Shown: piece by piece, positions 15,876-23,613 of the stretch
How the letters are laid out: the number at the start of each line of letters is the position of its first letter
Position numbering within the stretch: the first letter of the stretch is position 1
Source of the DNA: UBA9732 sp963609725
GTDB lineage: Bacteria; Spirochaetota; Spirochaetia; Sphaerochaetales; Sphaerochaetaceae
DNA: 29,612 nucleotides
Reading direction: 5' to 3'
Assembly: GCA_963609725.1 (NCBI GenBank)
Contig: CAVDLI010000012.1
Location: forward strand, 1 to 29,612
Notes under the pieces: model-generated
The model's database searches: none
What the model saw: only the letters and a program-made list of their open reading frames with translations
Told to the model about the DNA's origin: nothing
Position numbers and translations under genes: made by a program

Positions 15876-17564
15876 AATACTACACAGTACATGTATGTAG
15901 ATGGCATACCTGTTGCAATAGATGGTGAAAAAAACATGCTTCAAGTTATAAGAAAAACTGGTGTTAAGCTTCCTACTTTTTGCTATCACACAGATCTTTC
16001 TATTTACGGTGCATGTCGTATGTGTATGGTTGAAGATGACAAAGGGAATTTATACACAGCTTGTTCTACGCCTCCAAAGGCTGGAATGAGTATAAAAACA
16101 AATACTGCACGTCTTAGAAAGTACAGAAAAAACATTCTTGAACTGCTATTAGCAAATCATTGTAGAGACTGTACAACCTGTGCTAATAACAAATCTTGCA
16201 AACTTCAAGATTTGGCTGTTCGTTTCAATATTGATGGAGTCCGTTTCCCCAACAGAGCTAATGATAACAAAGTTATAAATTCTTCTGTTTCTATAGTTTT
16301 TGACTCAGGAAAATGTATCCTTTGTGGAGACTGCGTGAGAACCTGTCATGAAGTGCAAAATGTTGGTGCTATTGATTTTGCATTCCGCGGTTCAAAAATG
16401 CTCATCTCAACTTCTTTTGGGAAACCTCTTTCAGAAACCATGTGTGTTGGATGCGGTCAGTGTGCTGTTGCATGTCCAACTGGTGCTATTACAGCTCGTA
16501 GTGAAATCCAAAAAGTTTGGAATGCTATTTCAGACCCGCTTGTAAAAACAGTCGTTCAAGTTGCGCCCGCTGTTAGAGTTGCTTTAGGAAATGTTGCGGG
16601 AATTCCAGAGGGCAAAGATGTTTCTGGTCTTGTCTTTGCAGCTTTGAGAAAAATGGGTTTTGATGAAGTTTTTGATACTTCTTTTGGTGCAGATATAACA
16701 GTTATAGAAGAGTCAAAAGAATTTCTTGAAAGACTTAAAGAAGGGAAAAAACTTCCAATAATCACTTCTTGTTGTCCTGCGTGGATTCAGTATTGTGAGA
16801 AAAAACACCCTGAACTTTTGGAAAATGTTTCTTCGTGTCGTTCGCCAATGGAGATGTTTGCATCTGTAATTAAAGAAGAACGCCAAGAGAGGGGTAAAAA
16901 ACTCTTTCATGTAGCTGTTATGCCATGTACAGCCAAGAAATTTGAAGCTCAGCGCAAAGAGTTTTTAGCAAAAGACGGCTCTCGTAATGTAGATGCTGTT
17001 ATTACTACTGATGAACTTACTCACATGTTCAAAGAAGCTGGCATTTTGTTAAACGAGTTGGATCCAGAGCCTGTTGATTTTCCTTATGATAATGCTTCTG
17101 GCGCCGGGGTTATCTTTGGTGTCACAGGAGGCGTTACAGAGGCTGTTCTTAGAAATGTTGTAACAGATAAGTCTCGTTCTGCTTTAATGAAACTCTCAAA
17201 TGTTGGTGAGCGTGGAAACGAAGGTTTGAAAATTTTTGAACTTACTACAGATGACGGTATTAATCTTCGCATTGGAGTAGCAAGTGGACTGGCAAACGCA
17301 GAAAAACTCTTGAAAATGCTAAAAACTGGAGAAAAATTCGACATTATTGAAATCATGGCATGCCCTGGGGGATGTGTAGCCGGAGGAGGACAGCCTTTTG
17401 TTCATGCCGATATTAGAAAAATTAGAGGCAAGGGGCTTTATGATGCAGACAGAATGTTAAGTATTCGTCATTCAGAGTCCAATTCTTCTGTTCAAGCATT
17501 ATACAACAGGTCCCTCAAAGGCCGTGAGCACGAGCTTTTGCATGTTGAATATAAAACTGTTTAG
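15846..17564 (+). CDS. hydA: [FeFe]-hydrogenase catalytic subunit HydA
   Basis: The 572-residue protein holds an N-terminal plant-type [2Fe-2S] domain (C46, C57, C60, C73), a His-Cys [4Fe-4S] site (H105, C109, C112, C118), and two more [4Fe-4S] clusters (C157/160/163 with C210 and C200/203/206 with C167, by family rule). The H-cluster loops are L1 TSCCPAW (307-313), L2 MPCTAKKFE (359-367) and L3 MACPGGCVAGGGQP (504-517). All expected H-cluster residues are present, so it should reduce protons or oxidise H2. The last residues (REHELLHVEYK) are the small-subunit-like tail. AAGGAGG lies 7 bases before ATG 15846, supporting this start over a TTG at 15840. The first 30 bases are a duplicated 15-base unit. 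No maturases are in the window. Confidence 0.96.
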   Translation: MSEYNMSEYKNTTQYMYVDGIPVAIDGEKNMLQVIRKTGVKLPTFCYHTDLSIYGACRMCMVEDDKGNLYTACSTPPKAGMSIKTNTARLRKYRKNILELLLANHCRDCTTCANNKSCKLQDLAVRFNIDGVRFPNRANDNKVINSSVSIVFDSGKCILCGDCVRTCHEVQNVGAIDFAFRGSKMLISTSFGKPLSETMCVGCGQCAVACPTGAITARSEIQKVWNAISDPLVKTVVQVAPAVRVALGNVAGIPEGKDVSGLVFAALRKMGFDEVFDTSFGADITVIEESKEFLERLKEGKKLPIITSCCPAWIQYCEKKHPELLENVSSCRSPMEMFASVIKEERQERGKKLFHVAVMPCTAKKFEAQRKEFLAKDGSRNVDAVITTDELTHMFKEAGILLNELDPEPVDFPYDNASGAGVIFGVTGGVTEAVLRNVVTDKSRSALMKLSNVGERGNEGLKIFELTTDDGINLRIGVASGLANAEKLLKMLKTGEKFDIIEIMACPGGCVAGGGQPFVHADIRKIRGKGLYDADRMLSIRHSESNSSVQALYNRSLKGREHELLHVEYKTV

Positions 17565-17600
17565 GGGCTTTAGACCTCTAAACAGTTATCTTTTTGTTTT
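17555..17600. terminator. Bidirectional terminator between hydA and the FtsH-like gene
   Basis: AACTGTTTAGGGG (17555-17567) pairs with CCTCTAAACAGTT (17575-17587), 13 bp with one G-U, loop of 7. On the plus strand it is followed by the T-rich stretch 17588-17600. The hydA stop codon lies inside the stem and the stop of the convergent ATPase gene is in its right arm, so both messages end here. Confidence 0.85.
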
Positions 17601-18824
17601 TAACACAATTTTTACGCCAATTTTTGAAGCAGCCTCAAGAATATTCTGGTTTGTAATTGCTACTTGGTTTGTTGCGTCATTGCTTGCATTTTGGGGCGTT
17701 TGTGCTTGTAACGCAAGTGAAGAAGCTTCATTAAGAAGAGCTTCTATTGCAGAACAGCTAAGATTATCAAAAGCTAATGCAAGTGATTCTATATCAAGCT
17801 CATTTGAAAGTTTTCTTCCTTTTGTATAAATCTCAACAAGACGCTTTCTTGTTGAATAATCGGGATTGCCAATATGGTATTTCAAATCAAAACGGCCAGG
17901 GCGAACAAGAGCTGGGTCTAAAGATGCAAATGAGTTTGTAGCAGCAATTACTAAAAGACCATTGTTTGCTGTAAATCCGTCCATTTCGTTTAACATAGCT
18001 GTGATAATTCTGTTGTTTTCTTTATCAATACCAGTCCCAGCATAATTTCGTCTTTCTCCAATACTGTCAAATTCGTCAATAAATACAATACATGGCTTGT
18101 TTCTATTTGCTTTTGAAAAGAGCATTCTAATTTTTCTTGCTCCCATTGACATGAATGCACTTTGAAAATCTGCACCTTTTGTTGCAATAAATCTTACATT
18201 TGCTTCTTGTGCTAATGCTTTTGCAAATAATGTTTTTCCATTTCCTGGAGGGCCTTCAAGAATAACTCCTTTTACAGGGCGTACTCCTTTTGCACTGTAT
18301 TTTGATGGATTTTTGAGAACATCAACAAGAAAAGACATATCTTTTTTTAGATTGTCCATTCCTGCAATATCGTTAAAACTTACGCCTGTGTGCTTGATAA
18401 CTCTAAATGTTTTTCTTGTGTATTGAATAAGTTTGACAGCTCCAAAAGCAATAAGGCCAATAAAAAGTACGTTAAACACTGTGTCTAGGACATTGTTAAT
18501 AGCAGAGCCGTCCTGTCTTGAGTCTTTAACAGCAATGTTGTTTTTTAGCATATCTTTTATAAAACTGTCATAATTTGGGTTTGAAGTTTTGAACTTACCA
18601 GAAGGAGTTTCAAACTCTACATATTTTTCAAAAATTTCAATATTTTTCACATTTGAAAGTTCAACTTGCTCTAAAAATTCATTGTAAGGAATGAAAGTTT
18701 CATTACTTGTGAAAAGTCCCAAATTTAATATTCCAAACGAGTCCAATGCAAAAAGAATGATTGCAATGGCAAGTATGACGCAGAGAACTCTCATTATATA
18801 AGAAAGTGTTTTTTTGTTTTTCAT
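17586..18824 (-). CDS. FtsH-like membrane AAA+ ATPase lacking the protease domain
   Basis: The 412-residue protein begins like FtsH: TM1 (about 10-28), an FtsH-type extracytoplasmic domain (about 40-105, FIPYNEFLEQVELSNVKNIE), TM2 (about 112-133), and an AAA+ module. The module has Walker A GPPGNGKT (191-198, Asn where FtsH has Thr), Walker B CIVFIDEFDS (235-244), and second-region AATNSFASLDPALVRPGRFD. The lid ends near residue 385 and the gene then stops; there is no M41 metalloprotease domain and no HExxH. It is therefore likely a membrane unfoldase or dislocase, or an adaptor that mixes with the real FtsH encoded at 21307-23598. The start ATG 18824 is preferred over a TTG two codons before; no clear ribosome-binding site. 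It is convergent with hydA. Confidence 0.9.
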   Translation of the reverse strand: MKNKKTLSYIMRVLCVILAIAIILFALDSFGILNLGLFTSNETFIPYNEFLEQVELSNVKNIEIFEKYVEFETPSGKFKTSNPNYDSFIKDMLKNNIAVKDSRQDGSAINNVLDTVFNVLFIGLIAFGAVKLIQYTRKTFRVIKHTGVSFNDIAGMDNLKKDMSFLVDVLKNPSKYSAKGVRPVKGVILEGPPGNGKTLFAKALAQEANVRFIATKGADFQSAFMSMGARKIRMLFSKANRNKPCIVFIDEFDSIGERRNYAGTGIDKENNRIITAMLNEMDGFTANNGLLVIAATNSFASLDPALVRPGRFDLKYHIGNPDYSTRKRLVEIYTKGRKLSNELDIESLALAFDNLSCSAIEALLNEASSLALQAQTPQNASNDATNQVAITNQNILEAASKIGVKIVLKTKR

Positions 18825-18884
18825 ACGCAAAATGCTATCACTATTAAAAGTTTTAGAATATAGACACTTTCAGTTTTTTCTGTT

Positions 18885-18909
18885 ACATTGCTTGTGGTTT
18901 TTGCAATGT
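18885..18909. promoter_or_regulatory. Inverted repeat in the leader between the FtsH-like gene and rplY
   Basis: ACATTGC (18885-18891) and GCAATGT (18903-18909) form a 7-bp stem with an 11-base loop containing GGTTTTT. It lies 78 bases before rplY and upstream of the divergent ATPase gene. It might be an operator or a leader hairpin. Confidence 0.3.
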
Positions 18910-18986
18910 CATATTTCTTTGCAAGACTAATTTCAATGGTAGTTGGGCTACAGTTTGTAGTAAACCAACGAGAGTAGGAGAAAGTT

Positions 18987-19268
18987 ATGGTAACAATTAA
19001 CGCAACACTCAGAAAAGAAGACTTTGGCTCTGCCGGTTCAAGAAGACTTGTTCGTGCAGGACTACTTCCAGCTGAAATGTATGGTAAGGATGGAAACATT
19101 CATATCGTACTTAATGCACACGATTTTGACCTTGATCTTAGAAAGGTTGGAGTTGGTATGGAATGTGAGATTTCTCTTGAAGGCAAGACTTACAAGTGCA
19201 TTCTCAAAGCTCTTCAGGAAAACATTATGTATGGAAAACTTCTCCATGCAGATTTCCAAATTGTATGA
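18987..19268 (+). CDS. rplY: 50S ribosomal protein L25
   Basis: The 93-residue protein matches the short, single-domain L25 that binds 5S rRNA: ATLRKEDFGSAGSRRLVRAG near the start, then LLPAEMYGKDGNIHIVLNAHD and the beta-barrel end YGKLLHADFQIV. It lacks the C-terminal extension of the longer CTC-type proteins. GGAG about 6 bases upstream supports ATG 18987. Its stop overlaps the start of pth by 4 bases (ATGA), the common L25-Pth pairing. It heads a seven-gene run that ends with udk. Confidence 0.93.
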   Translation: MVTINATLRKEDFGSAGSRRLVRAGLLPAEMYGKDGNIHIVLNAHDFDLDLRKVGVGMECEISLEGKTYKCILKALQENIMYGKLLHADFQIV

Positions 19269-19870
19269 TTGTAATCCTTGGCTTGGGCAATCCAGGCTTG
19301 TCCTATGAGCATACCCGGCATAATGTTGGTTTTGATGCATTGGACAAGGTTGCAGCGTTTCTTCATGTAAAGTTGAAGAAACGCTGTTTTCGTTTGTATA
19401 AAGAAGCAAAAGTTTTTGAAAAAGTAGAAGACTTGCAAATAGCAAAAACAAATAAAATAGTGGCTCAAAAGGCATCTTTAGTTGAACCTTTGACATATAT
19501 GAATGCCAGTGGAGACATTGTTAAATATTTTAATTCTAATGATGATTTTGTTGTTATTTGTGATAACATGGATCTTGCAGCCGGTGGATTGAGAATAAAA
19601 AAAGGTGGTGGAGCGTCTGGTCAAAAAGGGCTTTCTAGTATTGCTTGTCAACTTGGAAGAAGTGACTTTGTGAGAATTTATATAGGTATTGGCAGGCCAA
19701 AAGATGGCATTTCTGTTGCAGATCATGTTTTAGGCAAAGAAGATGATGCTGTTAAAAAACAAGCAGTTGAAAAAGCAATTGAAGATGCAGCTTGTGCAAT
19801 TGTAAAATACATTGAAGGAGCCTCTGTGGAGGAATTGCAACTTGAATACAACAGAAAAGGCCTCATATGA
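19265..19870 (+). CDS. pth: Peptidyl-tRNA hydrolase
   Basis: The 201-residue enzyme has the Pth signatures GLGNPG (Asn9), HTRHNVGF with catalytic His19, PLTYMNASG, and CDNMDLAAGGLRIKKGGGASGQKGL. It releases peptides from drop-off peptidyl-tRNA so the tRNA can be reused. The start ATG 19265 lies in the stop of rplY. A longer open frame beginning further upstream is only read-through of the rplY gene and is not supported. The 3' end overlaps the tilS frame. Confidence 0.96.
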   Translation: MIVILGLGNPGLSYEHTRHNVGFDALDKVAAFLHVKLKKRCFRLYKEAKVFEKVEDLQIAKTNKIVAQKASLVEPLTYMNASGDIVKYFNSNDDFVVICDNMDLAAGGLRIKKGGGASGQKGLSSIACQLGRSDFVRIYIGIGRPKDGISVADHVLGKEDDAVKKQAVEKAIEDAACAIVKYIEGASVEELQLEYNRKGLI

Positions 19871-21302
19871 AAATCTTTCTACTGAAAATATTTACTCACT
19901 AAGTTCTGTTTCTTTGAATTCAATTTCTTTGCTTCTAAATCATAAATTAGTTATAGCTTTTTCCGGTGGTTGTGATTCTCTTGCTCTCTTAGCAATGGCT
20001 GTTAGCGTTTTAGGTCCACAAAATTGTTTTCCTGTATATGTAAATCACAATTTAAGAAATCAAGACGAGCTTGCAAATGAGATTGAACTAAATAAACTAA
20101 ATTGCAAAAAACTTGGCGTTAATTTAGAAATTGTTACTTTACAAAAAGGAGAAGTTGAAAATCTTTCCAAAGAACGCAAGTGCGGTACAGAAGAAGCAGC
20201 AAGAATTCTCAGATATAAAGCTTTGGAAGAAAAAAGAGTGGAATACTCATGTTTTGCAATATCTACAGCGCATCACAAGCAAGACCAAATAGAGACTGTC
20301 GCAATGAGACTTTCAGCAGGCTCTCCTGTAAGTTCTCTTAGAGGAATATCTCCTTATGACAATAAAAAGCACATTATAAGGCCACTTCTTTCTTTTGAAC
20401 GCAAAGAGCTTGAAGAATATTTGAAAAAGAAAGGTCTTAAATGGAGTGAAGATTCAACAAACAAAGATACAAAATATCTTAGAAATCATTTTAGAAATAA
20501 TGTTCTTCCAAATGCTTGTCAGAACTGGCCTGTTTGTAATGATTACTTACTTTCTCTTTCTCAATGTGCATCAAGACTTTTTAATGATTATGACGAGCAA
20601 AAAGAACAACACCGTATAAATATGTCTAATGATATTGGATTTGCATGGACAAAAATAGAAGTCTTAGAGAATATGAATCCTGCAAATAGGATGTCTTTTT
20701 TGTTTTTAATGTGGGATTCTATTATGGGCTCTAAAGAGCTTCCAACGTTACTTGCACTTCGTGTGATACAAACAATAGAAGATAAAAAAGATTGCCTAAT
20801 TAGTGCAAATGGTGGGACGTTTTTCACATATCATGGTATATTGGGGCTTTATTTGCAAGGAAGTCTTGAAAAAGTTAAAAACAATACAAAAAGTTTTGAA
20901 TGCGTTTTTGATCCTCTCAAAGAACAAAATCTAAAACTTCCTTATGACCTTGTTTTTCAAACTGGTGCATCTGCTATGAAAACTTTAGAAAAAGAAGATA
21001 CAAACAGTTTGAAAAAGGCTCTTTTTTTAGATAACTTTCTTTTCAAAGGCACTGTACGCATAAGGTTTCCAAAAGATGGTGATACAGTGCGCCTTAAAAG
21101 TGGGATTAAATCTGTATCAAGGCTCTTGCAAGATATGAGAATTCCCCCTTTTGTTAGGTTTTTAGTGCCTTTAATTGAGGATGATGAAGGCATTTGTGCT
21201 GTGTTTGGAAGTCCTTTTGGTGGTGTAGATAGAATTTGTGTGAAGTTTAGAACTTCTCTTGCCCCAAATCGCTTTACTCTATATATTGTTCGTAAAGGTT
21301 AA
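19842..21302 (+). CDS. tilS: tRNA(Ile)-lysidine synthase
   Basis: The protein (486 residues with this start) has the PP-loop SGGCDS (41-46) in KLVIAFSGGCDSLALLAMA, followed by VNHNLRNQDE and STAHHKQDQIETVAMRLSAG, the family's ATP and substrate motifs. The C-terminal TilS substrate domain contains RIRFPKDGDTVRLKSGIKSV. It converts C34 of tRNA-Ile(CAU) to lysidine so AUA can be read. The start is uncertain. TTG 19842 has GGAGG 9 bases upstream; no ATG is available in frame before the PP-loop. The ATG at 19867 that overlaps the pth stop is in the wrong frame and reads only 11 codons. TTG at 19812 is a further possibility. Confidence 0.9.
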   Translation: MNTTEKASYENLSTENIYSLSSVSLNSISLLLNHKLVIAFSGGCDSLALLAMAVSVLGPQNCFPVYVNHNLRNQDELANEIELNKLNCKKLGVNLEIVTLQKGEVENLSKERKCGTEEAARILRYKALEEKRVEYSCFAISTAHHKQDQIETVAMRLSAGSPVSSLRGISPYDNKKHIIRPLLSFERKELEEYLKKKGLKWSEDSTNKDTKYLRNHFRNNVLPNACQNWPVCNDYLLSLSQCASRLFNDYDEQKEQHRINMSNDIGFAWTKIEVLENMNPANRMSFLFLMWDSIMGSKELPTLLALRVIQTIEDKKDCLISANGGTFFTYHGILGLYLQGSLEKVKNNTKSFECVFDPLKEQNLKLPYDLVFQTGASAMKTLEKEDTNSLKKALFLDNFLFKGTVRIRFPKDGDTVRLKSGIKSVSRLLQDMRIPPFVRFLVPLIEDDEGICAVFGSPFGGVDRICVKFRTSLAPNRFTLYIVRKG

Positions 21303-21306
21303 ATTC

Positions 21307-23598
21307 ATGGAAAACAGAGAAGAAAACAAAGAAAAAGATATGTTTGAAAACAATAAAGAAACACAAGAAGTTCAGGATGTTTCTGTCTCTCAAGACGCAA
21401 GTCAGGGCTCAATTCAAGACTCGGCTCAGGTTTCAAGTTCTGACTCAAATCAAGATTCAAAAGCTTCTGAATCTCCGGTAGTGCAAGAGCCTTCTTTTGA
21501 CATAGAGCCTCCAAAAAAGGTTCGTAAGAAAACGAACCCTGATGATTATTGGAGACCTCATTCAAAAAGTGGCAATTATTGGGGCTCAAGTTCTAACCAA
21601 GGTTCTAGCCAAGATTCTAGACAGAGCGCAAACAAAAACTCACAAGAGAGTGTCCAAGGGTCAGAGGATAATAATGGCTCAAACAATGAGGATGATGGCA
21701 ATTTTGGAGACAAAAATAGTTTTGGCAGTGGTAATGGATTTGGAGGTGGATTCAAACCACAAAGAAACCCAAACGGTCCAGATGGCCCATTTGGTTCAAA
21801 GAAAAACAGGATTGGGTTATTAGTATTCTTGGCACTTATAATTGTTTTCTCGTTTACTTTGTTTAACCAAGGAGCATCAACTCCAGATGTTTCATACAGC
21901 AACTTTAAGTCAGCAGTTGAAAGTGGCAAAGTTGCAACTGCAAATATAAAAAGCAGTACAATAATTGAGTTTACGACCAAAGACGGCTCGCAGTACAAGA
22001 CAAGAATTCCTTACTACGATGAGAATTTACTCTCATATTTAGACGAGTATGGCGTTGAAGTTAAAGGTTCTAGCCAGGATGTTTCTATTCTTTCTGTAAT
22101 ATTGGAACTTCTTCCTTGGATTATTTTCATAGGCTTTACAATTATGCTGTTTAAGCAATCTGCTGGAAGCGGTCAGCTCATGCAATTTGGTAAGAGCCAT
22201 GCAAAACAATACTCAGACAAGGACATAAAAATAAAATTCAAGGATGTTGCAGGCCAAAAAGAAGCAAAATATGAACTTCAAGAAGTAGTTGAATTTCTAA
22301 AAAACCCTAAAAAATTTGAAGCTATTGGTGCAAGAATTCCAAAAGGTGTCTTGTTGGTAGGCCCTCCTGGAACAGGAAAAACCCTTTTAGCAAAAGCTGT
22401 AGCCGGTGAAGCCGGGGTCTCGTTCTTCCATACAAGTGGTTCAGACTTTGTTGAAATGTTTGTAGGTATGGGTGCTGCAAGAGTACGTGACCTTTTTGAC
22501 CAAGGACGCAAAAATGCTCCATGTATTCTTTTCATAGATGAAATTGATGCAGTAGGCCGTTCTAGAGGCAGCGGGCTTGGTGGCGGACACGACGAAAGGG
22601 AGCAGACTCTTAACCAAATTCTCGTTGAAATGGATGGGTTTGATACATCTTCTGGCGTAATTGTTATAGCTGCAACCAACAGGGCCGATGTCCTTGACCC
22701 AGCACTTCTTAGACCCGGCCGTTTTGATAGACAAGTTGCTATATCATTGCCAGACATTCAAGAGCGTGAAGATATTCTCAAAATACATGCAGCAAAAGTA
22801 AAACTTGCGCCTGGTGTAGATTTGAGAAGAATTGCTAGAGCAACTCCAGGTTCATCCGGAGCTGATTTAGCTAACCTTGTAAATGAAGCAGCTCTTTTTG
22901 CAACAAGACAAAAAAGAACGCAAGTTACAATGGAAGATTTTGAGCAAGCCAGAGACAAAATGGTTCTTGGTGTTGCAAGAAAGAGCCATGTCATGACAGA
23001 TGACGACAAGCGTCTTACTGCTTATCATGAAGCAGGTCATGCACTTTTGTTCTACTATTTAGATGACATAGACCCACTTTACAAAGTAACAATTATTCCT
23101 CATGGAAATGCCGGTGGTGTCACAATGGGACTCCCAGAAGATGACGTTTCATACATGAAAAAGAGTTCTCTCTTAAGTCATATCAAGATGGCTATGGGTG
23201 GTTATATTGCAGAAAAGCTCTTAAACGGACAAACTTCTACAGGTCCTAGTTCTGACATAAAGCAAGCTACAGATATTGCAAGAAGAATGGTTACTGAATT
23301 TGGAATGAGCAATTTGGGCTTCATATCACTAGGTTCTGAGGGCGAACCTCTGTTCCTTGGAAGAGAAATTGCACAGCATAAGGATTTTAGTGAAGACACA
23401 GCAAAGAAGATTGATATTGAAGTGACTTCAATTCTAAATGAGTGTATGACTGATGCAACAAATATTCTCACACAGCATAGAGACCAACTTGATAAACTTG
23501 CTAATGAACTTATAGACAAAGAAACATTGGATGATAATGAAGTGCGTGCACTTCTTGGATTTGAGGCTGTTGGTCCAAAGAATTCAGATTTAAGCTAA
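21307..23598 (+). CDS. ftsH: ATP-dependent zinc metalloprotease FtsH with long N-terminal tail
   Basis: The 763-residue protein has a Ser/Gln/Asp/Asn-rich cytoplasmic tail of about 160 residues, then TM1 (about 165-182), an extracytoplasmic domain, TM2 (about 255-275), AAA+ with Walker A GPPGTGKT (352-359), Walker B CILFIDEIDAVGRSRG, and the M41 zinc protease with HEAGH (574-578). It degrades membrane and short-lived cytoplasmic proteins and should be active. Most FtsH proteins have only a few residues before TM1; this tail is low complexity, ends in a Gly/Asn/Phe-rich stretch, and probably is disordered. ATG 21307 follows tilS by 4 bases, with AAAGG as ribosome-binding site. lepA follows after 15 bases. 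A protease-less paralogue is encoded at 17586-18824. Confidence 0.97.
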   Translation: MENREENKEKDMFENNKETQEVQDVSVSQDASQGSIQDSAQVSSSDSNQDSKASESPVVQEPSFDIEPPKKVRKKTNPDDYWRPHSKSGNYWGSSSNQGSSQDSRQSANKNSQESVQGSEDNNGSNNEDDGNFGDKNSFGSGNGFGGGFKPQRNPNGPDGPFGSKKNRIGLLVFLALIIVFSFTLFNQGASTPDVSYSNFKSAVESGKVATANIKSSTIIEFTTKDGSQYKTRIPYYDENLLSYLDEYGVEVKGSSQDVSILSVILELLPWIIFIGFTIMLFKQSAGSGQLMQFGKSHAKQYSDKDIKIKFKDVAGQKEAKYELQEVVEFLKNPKKFEAIGARIPKGVLLVGPPGTGKTLLAKAVAGEAGVSFFHTSGSDFVEMFVGMGAARVRDLFDQGRKNAPCILFIDEIDAVGRSRGSGLGGGHDEREQTLNQILVEMDGFDTSSGVIVIAATNRADVLDPALLRPGRFDRQVAISLPDIQEREDILKIHAAKVKLAPGVDLRRIARATPGSSGADLANLVNEAALFATRQKRTQVTMEDFEQARDKMVLGVARKSHVMTDDDKRLTAYHEAGHALLFYYLDDIDPLYKVTIIPHGNAGGVTMGLPEDDVSYMKKSSLLSHIKMAMGGYIAEKLLNGQTSTGPSSDIKQATDIARRMVTEFGMSNLGFISLGSEGEPLFLGREIAQHKDFSEDTAKKIDIEVTSILNECMTDATNILTQHRDQLDKLANELIDKETLDDNEVRALLGFEAVGPKNSDLS

Positions 23599-23613
23599 TT
23601 TTAGGAAGAATAT

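Noticed and set aside
18824..18830. TTG two codons upstream as start of the FtsH-like gene
   Set aside because: ATG at 18824 is in frame, gives the usual Met-Lys start before TM1, and nothing favours the TTG.
21576..21998. 140-codon minus-strand open frame
   Set aside because: Antisense to the repeat-rich start of ftsH; its Pro/Leu/Ser repeats only mirror the ftsH tail codons.
22278..22757. 159-codon minus-strand open frame
   Set aside because: Antisense to the highly conserved AAA+ module of ftsH, without its own start signals.
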